A DNA stretch of 64,000 bases from Planctomycetota bacterium (GCA_016712565.1 JADJQU010000001.1:124001-188000); one strand, 5' to 3'; counted from the first letter of the stretch, positions 40,119-49,305 are shown. Numbers and translations: made by a program. Notes: a model not told the origin generated them from the sequence alone.

Positions 40119-40958
40119 TCAGTCGAGCGAGGCGCGCAGCTTGCGCAGGGCTTGCTCCAGCGCCCGGTCGCGCGGAAAGCTCGCCGGCGCGGCGAGCGCG
40201 CGATCGAGCACCTCGCGCGCCTCGGGCTCGCGCTCGGCGGCGATCAGCACCTTGGCGAGGATCTGCAGGTTTTCGCGCGAAGGCCGGCTCTCGCAGGCTG
40301 CGCGCGCGTGGCGCTCGGCGTCGGCGAGGCTCGAGTCGGGCGCGGTCCAGGCCATGGCCGAGGCGATCCAAGGCAAGGTCTCCAGTCGCAGGTTGACCAA
40401 GGCCAGGGTCGCCAGGGCCGTGGGTTCCTGGGGATCGAGCGCCAGCGCCGAGCGCGCCGTCTCCAGCGTGCGCTTGGCATGGGACGAGCGATCGAACATG
40501 GGCTGCAGGTGGGTCGTCGTGCCCAGGGCCCAGGCCAATTGCCCTCGGTCGGACGCCGAGAGGCCGCCGTGCTTCTCGGCGGCGAGCGCGTAGTCCAGGG
40601 CGCTGGCCGCGGCGTGATTGCGCGAACGCTTGTCGTCCTCGGGAAACAGGAACACGGCATCGGATTCGGCGCGCGAGGCGGCGGTCAGGACCGCGGCGTC
40701 CTCGGCGTGGTCTTGGACCAGGGCCAGGGCCGCGGCCCGCGCCCGGTCGAGTTCCCCTTCGCCGCGCAGGCGGTCGATCCGAGCCAGATCCACGGCCAGG
40801 GACCCGTGGGACAAATCGGTGGGGGCGAGACCGGCCGTCTGGGCACGTCGCCACTCCTCCAACTGGAGCCCGGGGCCGGAGCAGCCTGCGAAGACCAGAG
40901 CGGGCAGCAGGAGGGCCTGGAACCGAAAAGCGGACGCGGTGGAGAGCAGGCGCGGCAT
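40119..40958 (-). CDS. Lipoprotein with TPR-like helices
   Basis: This 279 aa protein has a lipoprotein signal (ALLLPALVFAGC) and an all-helical body with TPR-like pairs (GEGELDRARAAALALVQDHA, ARSALALDPQEPTALATLAL, AKVLIAAEREPEAREVLDRA). TPR lipoproteins usually act as assembly or binding scaffolds in the envelope. No family is named. It is divergent from the acyltransferase-like gene with 116 bases between. Confidence 0.7.
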   Translation of the reverse strand: MPRLLSTASAFRFQALLLPALVFAGCSGPGLQLEEWRRAQTAGLAPTDLSHGSLAVDLARIDRLRGEGELDRARAAALALVQDHAEDAAVLTAASRAESDAVFLFPEDDKRSRNHAAASALDYALAAEKHGGLSASDRGQLAWALGTTTHLQPMFDRSSHAKRTLETARSALALDPQEPTALATLALVNLRLETLPWIASAMAWTAPDSSLADAERHARAACESRPSRENLQILAKVLIAAEREPEAREVLDRALAAPASFPRDRALEQALRKLRASLD

Positions 40959-41074
40959 GGGGCCATGGTGGCATCGGAACCCTCGCGCCACCAGCCGGGG
41001 GCTCTCCCGGCCCCGTGCGCGCCTTCCCGGTGGACATCGCGGGGACATCCTGGTCGAGTGGCTCGCGCGACGCG

Positions 41075-42328
41075 ATGGGCACGACCTCGAAGGACCTGGA
41101 GGGCACGGGGAGAGACAGGGGCCGACCTGCACCCCGACCCCGCTGGATGTCGCTGGATGCCCTGCGCGGCTTCGACATGTTCTGGATCATGGGCGGCGAT
41201 GCGCTCGCGCGCGCCCTGGCCGCCTTCGGCGACGGGCCCCTGACCGGCGGCCTCGCGCGGCAGCTCACCCACGCCGAGTGGGAGGGGTTTCACTTCTACG
41301 ATCTGGTGTTCCCGCTATTCGTCTTCGTGATGGGCGCCTCGATCGTCTTTTCCATGGAGCGCCTCCTGGAGGAGCGCGGCCTGTGGGGCGCCCTGCTGCG
41401 CGTCTTCGCGCGTTTCGCGCTGTTGTTCGCGGTGGGGATCTTCTATTCCGGAGGCTTCACGAATGCCTGGCCGGAGATCCGCCTGCTCGGCGTGCTGAAC
41501 CGTCTGGCCCTGTGCTACCTCGGCGCGGCGCTGCTCTACTGTCTGCTGCGCGAGCGCCCGCGTCTCCTGGCGGCGCTGGCAGCCGCGCTGCTCGTGGGGT
41601 ACTGGGCCCTGATGAGCTTCGTGCCCTACCCCGACTTGCGGCCTGTGGACGGGGCCGGACGAAGGGTGAGTGAAACCATGACGGCCGAGAACGTCGCCCA
41701 GCTGAATTGGGGCACGACCACGACCCTGCGCGGCATTGTCGGGCCCGGACTCAACCTGGCCAACTATCTCGATGCCAGGTTCCTGCCGGGGAAGCTGTGG
41801 GAGAAGACCTGGGATCCCGAGGGCCTGCTCAGCACGCTGCCCGCCCTCGCCAGCGCGCTGCTGGGGGTGCAGGCCGGAGGGCTCCTGCTGCAAAGCCGCG
41901 TCGGCGAACGGCGCAAGGTGGGGTTGTTGGCCCTGGCGGGGTCGATCTCGGTCGTTCTCGGGTTCGCCTGGGGAATCGAGTTCCCGGTGGTGAAGAAGCT
42001 CTGGACCTCCTCCTACGTGCTGGTGTCGGCCGGCTTCAGCGCCCTGCTGCTCGCGCTGTTCCACCACGTCATCGAGGTGCGCGGAAAGCGCGCGTGGTGC
42101 GCCGCGTTCGTCTGGTACGGCATGAACCCGATCACGGTCTATCTGGCCGACAATCTGGTCGGCTTCCGGCGCGTGGCGGCGCGCTTCCTGGGCGGCGACG
42201 TGAAAGCGTTCTTCGATGCCCGCGTCGGCGCGGGCTGCGGCGATCTGGTGCTTTCCCTGGGCGAGGTCGCGGTCGGGCTGTGTCTGGTCTGGTTCCTCCA
42301 TCGCCGGCGGATCTTCCTGCGCCTGTGA
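41075..42328 (+). CDS. HGSNAT/DUF5009-type membrane acyltransferase-like protein
   Basis: This 417 aa protein has about ten membrane helices. The N-terminal SLDALRGFDMFWIMGGD is the signature of heparan-alpha-glucosaminide N-acetyltransferase-like (YeiB/DUF5009) proteins. FYDLVFPLFVFVMGASI, RLLGVLNRLALCYLGAALLY and WYGMNPITVYLADN are further family stretches. In animals the related enzyme moves acetyl groups across a membrane to glucosamine. Bacterial relatives are presumed to acylate envelope sugars. The start could also be the ATG at 41144 close to SLDALRG; 41075 was chosen as the first ATG without obvious shadow sequence. Confidence 0.8.
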   Translation: MGTTSKDLEGTGRDRGRPAPRPRWMSLDALRGFDMFWIMGGDALARALAAFGDGPLTGGLARQLTHAEWEGFHFYDLVFPLFVFVMGASIVFSMERLLEERGLWGALLRVFARFALLFAVGIFYSGGFTNAWPEIRLLGVLNRLALCYLGAALLYCLLRERPRLLAALAAALLVGYWALMSFVPYPDLRPVDGAGRRVSETMTAENVAQLNWGTTTTLRGIVGPGLNLANYLDARFLPGKLWEKTWDPEGLLSTLPALASALLGVQAGGLLLQSRVGERRKVGLLALAGSISVVLGFAWGIEFPVVKKLWTSSYVLVSAGFSALLLALFHHVIEVRGKRAWCAAFVWYGMNPITVYLADNLVGFRRVAARFLGGDVKAFFDARVGAGCGDLVLSLGEVAVGLCLVWFLHRRRIFLRL

Positions 42329-42576
42329 GGGTCGGCTCGGCGGCTCTACGCACTCGGGCGGGCGCGCGCAGGCGGACCCCCGCGTCCCGGGGCCGCAGGA
42401 GGCGCCGCGTTCGCTCCCGCGGAATGGAGCTTGCGCAGTAGAGCCCAGTGAGCGCGGGAGCGGCCGGGGTTAGGGTCGAGGCACAGCGGCGAAGCTCACC
42501 CCGTGCCCGCGGTCGCGCGCCGCGGCTCGGTGAGAGCGTGCCGCGATCCGTGGAGCGCTCACCAGCGAGGATCGAC

Positions 42577-43113
42577 ATGAAAGTCCAAGACGCCATGGTG
42601 CAGGACGTGCAGTTCTGCTTCCCCGAAGACAGTCTCAACCGCGCCGCGCAGCTCATGTGGGATCACGCCTGCGGAGTCGTGCCCGTGGTGGACGAGGCTC
42701 GCCGCGCGGTGGGAATGCTTACCGACCGCGACGTGTGCATGGCCGCCTACACCCAGGGCAAGCTGCTCCAGGACATCCGCGTGTCCGACGTGATGCGCAC
42801 CCAGGTGCGCACGTGCCAGCCGGGCGAGTCGATCGCGCGCGCCGAACGCGCCATGCGCGACTGCGGCTCGCGCCGCGTGCCCGTGGTGGACGCCGAGGGG
42901 ACCCTGGTGGGGATCCTCTCCCTGGACGACGTGGCCCGCATGGCCGTCGCGGAGCAGCCGAGCGCCGGGAAGGCCGTCGATCTGGTGGGCGTGGCGGAGA
43001 CCCTGGCCGAGGTCAGCAAGACTTGGTCCATGCGCAACCTCCGCGACGCCGAGGGCGCCGGCAACGAGTCTCGATCGATGCACAAGCAGAGCAGCACGGG
43101 CGAGCCGTGCTAG
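42577..43113 (+). CDS. Tandem CBS-domain protein
   Basis: This 178 aa protein has two CBS domains: residues about 1-60 (VQDAMVQDVQFCFPEDSLNR, VVPVVDEARRAVGMLTDRDV) and about 68-128 (VSDVMRTQVRTCQPGESIAR, RVPVVDAEGTLVGILSLDDV). CBS pairs bind adenine nucleotides and report energy state. With no effector domain attached, this one probably regulates another protein. A GAGG ribosome site lies seven bases before the ATG. The C-terminal 45 residues are polar and unassigned. Confidence 0.88.
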   Translation: MKVQDAMVQDVQFCFPEDSLNRAAQLMWDHACGVVPVVDEARRAVGMLTDRDVCMAAYTQGKLLQDIRVSDVMRTQVRTCQPGESIARAERAMRDCGSRRVPVVDAEGTLVGILSLDDVARMAVAEQPSAGKAVDLVGVAETLAEVSKTWSMRNLRDAEGAGNESRSMHKQSSTGEPC

Positions 43114-43241
43114 CAGCCGGGACCGGGTAGCCCCGCCCGGGCCGCATCCCGGGGCGGCCTGCCGGGCGCGGGCCGCGGCTTGCCCGGCCGGCGGCGGCAG
43201 CCCATGCTCAGGGAATGCTCGAGGCCGGTACTGAGCCTGCG

Positions 43242-43760
43242 ATGCACCCGTACGTCCTGGAGCGCTTTCGACGGCCCGACCGGCCTGTCCGGTCGTGGCC
43301 AAGCGATGTTTGGCGGACGTCTCCCCGTCGACGGCGGGATCTGCGCGTTGACCATGCGGGGTCGCCTGTTCTTCAAGGTCGACGACACGAATCGACCCCA
43401 ATTCGAGAGCGAGGGAATGGAGGCCTTTCAGCCGTTTCCCGACCGACCCGGTGTTTCCTACGCGAGTTGCCTAGCGAGTTCTCGACGCGACGTGGAGCAG
43501 GAACCTGGCTCGACCAATCCCTGGACGCTGGCGCCGTGCGCGGCAAGCGCGCCCCGCCCAGGACTTCCGCGGACACGGCGATCTCCAAGCTCGCGAATCT
43601 CGGCCCGCGGAGGCCTCTCCGCCACGGGGCCACGCGAGGAGACGTTCGCCTGGGATGGCGCGACCTTCGCCCTGGTGCGCGCCGCTGGATCAGGCCCGCG
43701 ATGAACCTCCTGTGGTCCCTGGAAGCGGCCTTGCTGGGCATCTCCCTGGACGCGCTTCCG
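43242..43760 (+). pseudogene. TfoX/Sxy-family gene remnant with several frameshifts
   Basis: Pieces of both TfoX domains can be read, in order, but in alternating frames. The start is MHPYVLERF. The N-terminal domain core is in a second frame (QAMFGGRLPVDGGICALTMR and GRLFFKVDDTNRPQFESEGM). Then come SEFSTRRGAGTWLDQSLDA and ISKLANLGPR, back in the first frame, GATFALVRAAGSG in the second, and AMNLLWSLEAALLGISLDAL in the first. At least four one-base changes in 520 bases would be needed. TfoX/Sxy proteins regulate competence in gamma-proteobacteria, and the many other relatives have unknown roles. The number of lesions fits true decay better than random read errors. Confidence 0.6.
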
Positions 43761-44011
43761 CGACGAAGCCAAGCGCGCTGCTCGCGCCCGGACCGCGACG
43801 AGCGGGTCCTCGCCAGGGCGGCGACGCGGCGAACCCCCCAGCCCGACCTATGCATGCGCTTTGAGCGAAATCCAGCCCGGCCGGCAAGGCGCGACGACGT
43901 CTTCGCAGGCGACCTGCAGGTCGCCGAAGACCGAACGCGCCGGCGCAAGGCAGTCCGGACGGGCTTGGGCGAAGTTGAACGCCGCGGATCATGCAGGTCG
44001 GGCGAACTCGA
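43761..44011. other. Decayed or non-coding stretch between two gene remnants
   Basis: No frame here has a convincing protein pattern, and base composition is less GC-biased than in nearby genes. It looks like residue of the same decay. Confidence 0.4.
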
Positions 44012-44433
44012 TCACCAGCCGGCCTGCCGCGTCACGATCGGACGTAGCCGGCCTCCATGCACTTCGGCGGGGTGACGAACAGGGGCGCCGCGCGACAGCC
44101 TGCCTGCAAGGGCGGCGGCAGGTAGTCGCGGTCCGTGGGCCACTCGCGGTGGAGTCGCTCGACGAACTGCTGCAATCGCCGGATCTTGGGGCTCCATTTG
44201 TATTGCTGAAACGACGGCTGGTCGACGAACCGGTACCAGCGGTAGGTGACCCGTGAACCGTCGACGAGCAGCGCTGTGAACGGTCCCGCGGCCGGCCCCG
44301 GCTCGGTCCAGGCGCCGCGATCCGGCGACGTGAACGGCGCCCCCGGTTCGGCCCGGCGATCCCCGTCGTCGCGGTAGTACTGGCGAAACAGCCCCCGCGA
44401 CGTCGAAGCGCCCGCTCGGCGCCGGTCCGCCAC
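44012..44433 (-). pseudogene. C-terminal fragment of an unrecognised protein, with frameshift
   Basis: The frame from 44433 down reads like genuine protein: GAPFTSPDRGAWTEPGPAAG, TALLVDGSRVTYRWYRFVDQ, WSPKIRRLQQFVERLHREWP, DRDYLPPP and LFVTPPKCMEAGYV. It then hits a stop after VRS. Adding one base in GTCCG (44039-44043) changes the end to GYVPIVTRQAGW and moves the stop to 44012. There is no proper N-terminus: upstream the frame runs straight into the next gene's end at 44500. It therefore looks like the last 135 residues of a larger protein, and the family was not recognised. Confidence 0.5.
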
Positions 44434-44499
44434 GGCGGGCGGCCATGGCGGCGAGTGCGGCGGAATCGTCGACAGGCAGTGGAAGGCCGCGCCCGCAGA

Positions 44500-46137
44500 T
44501 CAAGGACACAGCGTGAAGTGCAGCCCGTCGGTCAGGGTCGTGTTGTTCGGCGAAACGAAGCCCGGATCGCGGCCCCACCACTGGGCATCGACGACGGTGC
44601 CCGGGGTTTGCAGGGCGGGAGGGGGGGTGCCGCCAAGCGAGCCCGCGGCGAAGGCGTTGAAGTCGATCGTGTAGACGCCCGTGCAGTCATTGCCGGTCGC
44701 GCTGCCGCCGGAACTCACCCCCGGCGTGCGCCTGACCGGGCTCGCCACGCACAGGGTGCCGCCCTGGAAGGGCAGCGTGGACTGGCCGTTCAGCCCATAC
44801 AGGAGCAGGCCGCTCTTCTGATTGCGCACGTTCGAGCCGTGGACCGAGAAGCCGCTCCCGGCGGTCGCGCTCGGCGACCCGCTCGAGCTGATCGCCGGCA
44901 GGCAGCCGAGGGAATTCACCTTCGCGATGCAGTAGGCCGCGGGGAGTGCCCCGGCTGCGTGGAAAGCGAATCGAGCGGCCGGCATGCCGCCGGCGGTGGT
45001 GAAATTGCCGCCGGCGGCGAAGTCGCCGCCGGGAAGCACGGCCAGCGAGCGCACATCCACGTCGAGCCCGGAGCCCAGGGCCGACCAGGCGCTCCCGTTC
45101 CAGCGGGCGATGTTGCTCGCCCCGACGCCGCCCGCCGTGTTGAACTGTCCGCCCGCGACGAGGTCCCCGCTCGCGCCGAGCACGGCCAGCGCCCGCACGG
45201 CCCCAAAGGGCCCCATGCCCGATCCCAGCGCGGACCACGAGGCACCGTTCCAGGCCGCGATCCGGTTCGCCGGGATGCCGCCCGCGTTCTGGAAGGAGCC
45301 TCCCGCAATCAGTTGGCCGCCGGGCAGGAGGGCCAGCGAAAACACGTTGCTGTCCATGCCCGTCGACAGCGGCGACCAGGCGGCACCATTCCAACGCGCG
45401 ATGCGATTCACGGTGGTCCCACCGGCGGTCGTGAAGTAGCCGGCGGCCACCAGATCGCCGCCCGGCAGCACCGCGAGGGCGTGAACGTGATCGTTCATTC
45501 CCGTGCCCATCGGGAGCCAGGAAGTGCCGTCCCAGCGGGTCACGAAGTTCACCTGGACGAAGTTGGCGAAATAGAACGTGCCCCCGGCGACGAGATCGCC
45601 GTTCGGCAGGACGGCCAGGGCATTCGGCACCTGCAGGTCCACGCCCATGTCGGCCCACGCGGTTCCGTTCCAGCGCGCCAGGCCCCGCGCGGGAACCCCT
45701 CCGGCCGTGCTGAACGCGCCGCCGGCGATCAGATCGCCGTTGGGCATGACCGCGAGGGAAATCACGTAGTCGTTCATCCCAGTCCCGAGCGCGGACCAGA
45801 CGCCGGTGGACGGGTCCCACAGGGCGATCTTGCTGGCGGGAACCCCTCCCGCCGAAGTGAATTGACCTCCGGCCACCACCACCGCCGGCAGGGGGCCGGC
45901 GCCGTCGCGGTCCCAAGTCGTCATGACGTACGGAATCTGATCGAGCCCGGGAACGCCGGCACCGGCAATCCAGTCGGAAGCGCATTGGGCTCTGGCGCTC
46001 GAAGGCGACAGGAGCACGGCCAGCGCCAGGGCGAGGCCTCCGCAGGGCCCGCCGGTGCTCTTGGCCCGCAGCGGGGCCGCACCGAGGCTGAACCGGGTTC
46101 GGGGAAACAGGGCCGCGAAGAGTGAGGGTGTTTTCAT
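44500..46137 (-). CDS. Secreted beta-propeller protein with planctomycete C-terminal module
   Basis: This 545 aa protein has a long signal region ending LALALAVLLSPSSARAQ and then seven or eight propeller blades of about 45 residues. The blade pattern is GGVPASKIALWDPSTGVWSA, LPNGDLVAGGTF and WNGAAWSPLSTGM, typical of galactose-oxidase/kelch-like repeats found in Planctomycetota. The last 145 residues are the shared module (YCIAKVNSLGCLP, SNVRNQKSGLLLYGLNG, NDCTGVYTIDFNAFAAGSLG, WWGRDPGFVSPNNTTLTDG). Catalytic metal residues are not evident, so a binding or structural role on the surface is more likely. Confidence 0.82.
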   Translation of the reverse strand: MKTPSLFAALFPRTRFSLGAAPLRAKSTGGPCGGLALALAVLLSPSSARAQCASDWIAGAGVPGLDQIPYVMTTWDRDGAGPLPAVVVAGGQFTSAGGVPASKIALWDPSTGVWSALGTGMNDYVISLAVMPNGDLIAGGAFSTAGGVPARGLARWNGTAWADMGVDLQVPNALAVLPNGDLVAGGTFYFANFVQVNFVTRWDGTSWLPMGTGMNDHVHALAVLPGGDLVAAGYFTTAGGTTVNRIARWNGAAWSPLSTGMDSNVFSLALLPGGQLIAGGSFQNAGGIPANRIAAWNGASWSALGSGMGPFGAVRALAVLGASGDLVAGGQFNTAGGVGASNIARWNGSAWSALGSGLDVDVRSLAVLPGGDFAAGGNFTTAGGMPAARFAFHAAGALPAAYCIAKVNSLGCLPAISSSGSPSATAGSGFSVHGSNVRNQKSGLLLYGLNGQSTLPFQGGTLCVASPVRRTPGVSSGGSATGNDCTGVYTIDFNAFAAGSLGGTPPPALQTPGTVVDAQWWGRDPGFVSPNNTTLTDGLHFTLCP

Positions 46138-46517
46138 GGTTGCGGGCGGGCGCCCGGGGAATGCGCAGTGGGGGGGCAGACCGGCCCTTCCGGCGCGACC
46201 CCGCCTCTCTGCCTGGAGGCTCCCTCCGGGTCGCCGCACACCGGAATCCTCGAAAATTCGCCCGAATCCGCCGGCCCGCGGGGGCTTCCGGGCGGGAGGC
46301 TCGCGGCTCCCGAGCCTCGGCCGGGTTGGGTGGAGCCCCCCGGCGCGGGGCCTCGCGGGCGCTTTCCAGCCCCCGGGCGGCCGGTCCTGGAAAAACAGGG
46401 ATAGCTGTCCATCCCCGGACGGACCGCTCACGGAGGGGTGCCAGGAAGCCCGTGCTTTCCGCCCGCACCGCGGGCCCCCGGGAGTCTGGCCCGTCCAAGA
46501 CAAGGAACCGTGCTCCG
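46138..46517. other. 380-base divergent promoter region
   Basis: This lies between two divergent secreted-protein genes. It contains the perfect inverted repeat GAGGCTCG/CGAGCCTC at 46296-46318 (7-base loop), possibly an operator or a structured leader. No clear -10/-35 pair was found for either gene. Confidence 0.4.
46296..46318. repeat. Inverted repeat in the divergent region
   Basis: GAGGCTCG and CGAGCCTC are perfect eight-base arms around CGGCTCC, roughly midway between the divergent start codons. Protein binding is a possibility, not shown. Confidence 0.35.
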
Positions 46518-48272
46518 ATGACTGCTTCCCGCTCCTACCTGCGCGCCGGCCTTGTGGTCGGCATCACCTGCCTCGCCGCCAACCTGCGGTCCGCCGCCGC
46601 CCAGACGCTCAACTTCTCCCTCGACTATTCGAGCTTCAGCATCGGCTCACTGGCCACGTCGCCCGTGTTCCCGATCACCGAGGGCGACGTGCTCGCTCCC
46701 GCCGCCGGCGTGCCCCAGTTCGGGCCGCTGGCGCTGCCGGACATCGCCATCAGCGCAGGCTTCGGGCCGCCAGGGCCGGGCCTGGGCCTTGCCTGGCACC
46801 TGCCCTGCGCCGGGCACTTCCCCGGTCCCTGCGCGGTCGAGGTGGACGCGCTTTCCTACGGCGAGGAACGGCTCACCGGGCCGGGCTTCCCCCTCAAGCA
46901 GTTCCTGGCCTTCTCCGTGGACCGTCAGGCCGCCGGCCTGCTTTCCAACGCCTTCCCCGACGTGCTGAGCGAGGCCGCCGTGTTCGACGCGGCGGCGGAC
47001 GTGTTCCTCGATCTCGACCTGGGCGTCGGCCCGATCCCGCCCTACGCGGGCAACGTGCTCGGCAACGTCGGCGTGGTGGACGGCAATGGGATGATCTCGG
47101 GCTCGGGGGCCACCTACAAGGGCATCGGCCTCGTGGACGGGCCCGCGCCCTCCGACAACCTCGACGCCCTGGGAGTCTGGACCCAGGTCACGGCCTTCCC
47201 GATCATCGGCGTGTACTTCTCCCTGGACGACAATTTCCAGGATCCCATGACGGGGATGTGGAACTCGGGCTCGGCCCAGGCCCACGGGTTCATGGGCGCC
47301 GACGTGCTGCACTCGGCGGGTCCCGGCGGTCCGCCGGTGCTCTACGCTCCGGCCTTCGCGCTGGGTCTCAACCTGACTCCGGCCAACGACGACCTGGACG
47401 CGCTGGTGGTGCGTGAGAACGGCACGCCCGGCTTCCAGCCCTCCCAGATTCCCAATGACTGGATGGGCGGCGCCACGGACATGGTGCTCTTCAGCGTGCG
47501 CCGCGGATCGGGCCTGATCGGTTTCCCCGACAGCATCTTCGGCCTGCCGATCGCTGAAGGGGACATCCTGACCACGCCGAAGGTCGGAGGGTTGAGCGTC
47601 TTCCCGGGGATCTACGTGGCCGCGGAGAACCTGGGCCTCGTGGCCAGGATCGCCGGCACGCCCAACGACGACCTCGATGCGCTGAGCCTGCTGCCCGTGC
47701 CGCTCAATGACTGCAACGGCAACGGCGTCGAGGACGTCTTCGACATCAGCTCGGGCACGTCCTGGGACTCCAACGGCAACGGCGTGCCGGACGAGTGCGA
47801 GCTCTTGACCCGCGGCCTGTGCTACTGCGACTCGAGCTCGACGCCCCCCTGCGGCAACTTCTATGCGCCGGGCGGATGTGTGAACTCGACCGGCCTGGGG
47901 GCCATCGAGTCCGCCTCGGGCACCACCAGCGTGGTGAACGACAACATCGTGCTGAATTCGGTGCAGCTGCCGCCCAACAAGCCGACGATCCTGCTGCTCA
48001 GCAAGACGGTCAACGCCGGCGTGCCCTTCATGGATGGAATCCTCTGCCTCAGCGGCCAGATCTTCCGCATGGGGCCCAAGGTCTCCAGCCCCAGCGGCAC
48101 GGTCAGCTACGGTCCGGGCCTCGTCGCCCAGTCGTTCAGCTTCGGCCCCAACGGCTGGATCCTCCAGGGCTCCACCTGGAACTTCCAGACCTACTACCGC
48201 GACATCTTGCTGAGCCCCTGCCTGCAGCGGGCCAACATCACGAACGTGATCCAGGCCACCTTCACGCCCTGA
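46518..48272 (+). CDS. Large secreted protein with EF-hand/dockerin-like Asp-Asn loop and C-terminal beta module
   Basis: This 584 aa protein has a signal peptide (AGLVVGITCLAANLRSAAAQ). Two halves of a repeated beta domain follow (FSLDYSSFSIGSLATSPVFP, LGLNLTPANDDLDALVVREN, SVRRGSGLIGFPDSIFGLPI). The residues around 400-430 contain a calcium-loop type motif, DCNGNGVEDVFDISSG and DSNGNGVPDECE. The last 150 residues form a different, disulfide-containing module (CYCDSSSTPPCGNF, PFMDGILCLSGQIFRMGP, TWNFQTYYRD, ending ATFTP) that is also widespread in planctomycete surface proteins. Function unknown; a strong terminator follows. Confidence 0.78.
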   Translation: MTASRSYLRAGLVVGITCLAANLRSAAAQTLNFSLDYSSFSIGSLATSPVFPITEGDVLAPAAGVPQFGPLALPDIAISAGFGPPGPGLGLAWHLPCAGHFPGPCAVEVDALSYGEERLTGPGFPLKQFLAFSVDRQAAGLLSNAFPDVLSEAAVFDAAADVFLDLDLGVGPIPPYAGNVLGNVGVVDGNGMISGSGATYKGIGLVDGPAPSDNLDALGVWTQVTAFPIIGVYFSLDDNFQDPMTGMWNSGSAQAHGFMGADVLHSAGPGGPPVLYAPAFALGLNLTPANDDLDALVVRENGTPGFQPSQIPNDWMGGATDMVLFSVRRGSGLIGFPDSIFGLPIAEGDILTTPKVGGLSVFPGIYVAAENLGLVARIAGTPNDDLDALSLLPVPLNDCNGNGVEDVFDISSGTSWDSNGNGVPDECELLTRGLCYCDSSSTPPCGNFYAPGGCVNSTGLGAIESASGTTSVVNDNIVLNSVQLPPNKPTILLLSKTVNAGVPFMDGILCLSGQIFRMGPKVSSPSGTVSYGPGLVAQSFSFGPNGWILQGSTWNFQTYYRDILLSPCLQRANITNVIQATFTP

Positions 48273-48307
48273 CGAGGGCGCGGGCCGGGCCCGCGGAGCG
48301 AAGAGGA

Positions 48308-48338
48308 GCGCGGGGCGGCCCCAAGGGTCGCCCCGCGC
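48308..48338 (+). terminator. Intrinsic terminator
   Basis: GCGCGGGGCGGCCC pairs with GGGTCGCCCCGCGC (14 pairs including one G-U) around the loop CAA, followed by CGTTT. It lies 36 bases past the stop of the gene ending at 48272. Confidence 0.7.
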
Positions 48339-48447
48339 CGTTTCCGGAGGAGCCAGGCCGGCAGCAGGAACTCGAAGCCGCCTGCAGTACCCCGTATTCT
48401 GGGTCCTTCGCGCGCGCCACCCCGGACGTGGTTTCGCTCCGCGGACC

Positions 48448-49305
48448 ATGACCGAACGCCTGCAGGTGGACCGACCCGAGCGACTGATCGCCTTCCTCCG
48501 GCGGCAGTTGCCGGATTGGAAGCGCAAGACCCTGGAGCAGCGGGTCCAGTCGGGCTGCGTGAGCGTGAACGGCAGGCCGGTGACGCGCAACGACCCGCTC
48601 GCCGTGGGGGACGAGGTGCTGGTGGGCGACCCGGGCCTTTCCCCGCGAGATCCGCCGCGGGGGCTTGAGGTCCTGTACGAGGACGAGGACTTGATCGCGG
48701 TCCACAAGCCTGCCGGCCTGCTCAGCGTCTCGACGGAGATCGAGAAGGAGCGCACGGCCCTGGCGTTGGTGCGCGAATGGCTGTCGCGGCCGCGCAGGCC
48801 CGCCGGCCTGTGGCCCGTGCACCGGCTCGACCGCGAGACCAGCGGAGTCCTGCTGTTCTCGAAATCCCGCGAGGCCCAGGCGACCGTGCAGGAGCGCTGG
48901 GCCGAGGCGCGCAAGCTCTACCTGGCGCTGGTGGAAGGCCGCCCGCTGCCCGCCCAGGGCGTCGTCGATCGTCCGTTGTTCGAGGACGCGAGCCTGACCG
49001 TGCGCGTGGGGGAGCACCCCGACGCGCGACCGGCGCGCACGCGCTACTCCACGCTGCGGGAACTCGGTCGCGCGACGCTGCTCGAAGTGGAACTCGACAC
49101 CGGCCGTCGACATCAGATCCGCGCCCACCTGGCGTGGCTCGGCCATCCCGTGCTGGGCGACGGCCGCTATGGGACCAAGGGACCGACACTCGGGCTCCAC
49201 GCGCGCCGCCTGGAGGTGCTGCACCCGCGCCACGGCGGGCGGATTTGCATCGAGACGCCGCCTCCCGGGGCCTTCGAGGCGCTCGTGCGCGCGAGCACGA
49301 GGTAG
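48448..49305 (+). CDS. RluA-family pseudouridine synthase
   Basis: This 285 aa protein has an S4-like N-terminal part (about 12-62) and the RluA catalytic motif HRLDRETSG (125-133, Asp128). Before it are LYEDEDLIAVHKPAGLLSV and after it ELDTGRRHQIRAHLAWLGHP. The family converts uridine to pseudouridine in 23S rRNA or tRNA; the RluC/RluD versus RluA target cannot be decided. A TATTCT element at 48395-48400 gives a leader of about 41 bases. Confidence 0.9.
   Translation: MTERLQVDRPERLIAFLRRQLPDWKRKTLEQRVQSGCVSVNGRPVTRNDPLAVGDEVLVGDPGLSPRDPPRGLEVLYEDEDLIAVHKPAGLLSVSTEIEKERTALALVREWLSRPRRPAGLWPVHRLDRETSGVLLFSKSREAQATVQERWAEARKLYLALVEGRPLPAQGVVDRPLFEDASLTVRVGEHPDARPARTRYSTLRELGRATLLEVELDTGRRHQIRAHLAWLGHPVLGDGRYGTKGPTLGLHARRLEVLHPRHGGRICIETPPPGAFEALVRASTR

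Noticed and set aside
43761..44256. Several overlapping short frames between the two remnants
   Set aside because: None has consistent codon use or a recognisable motif; they change frame within a few dozen codons.
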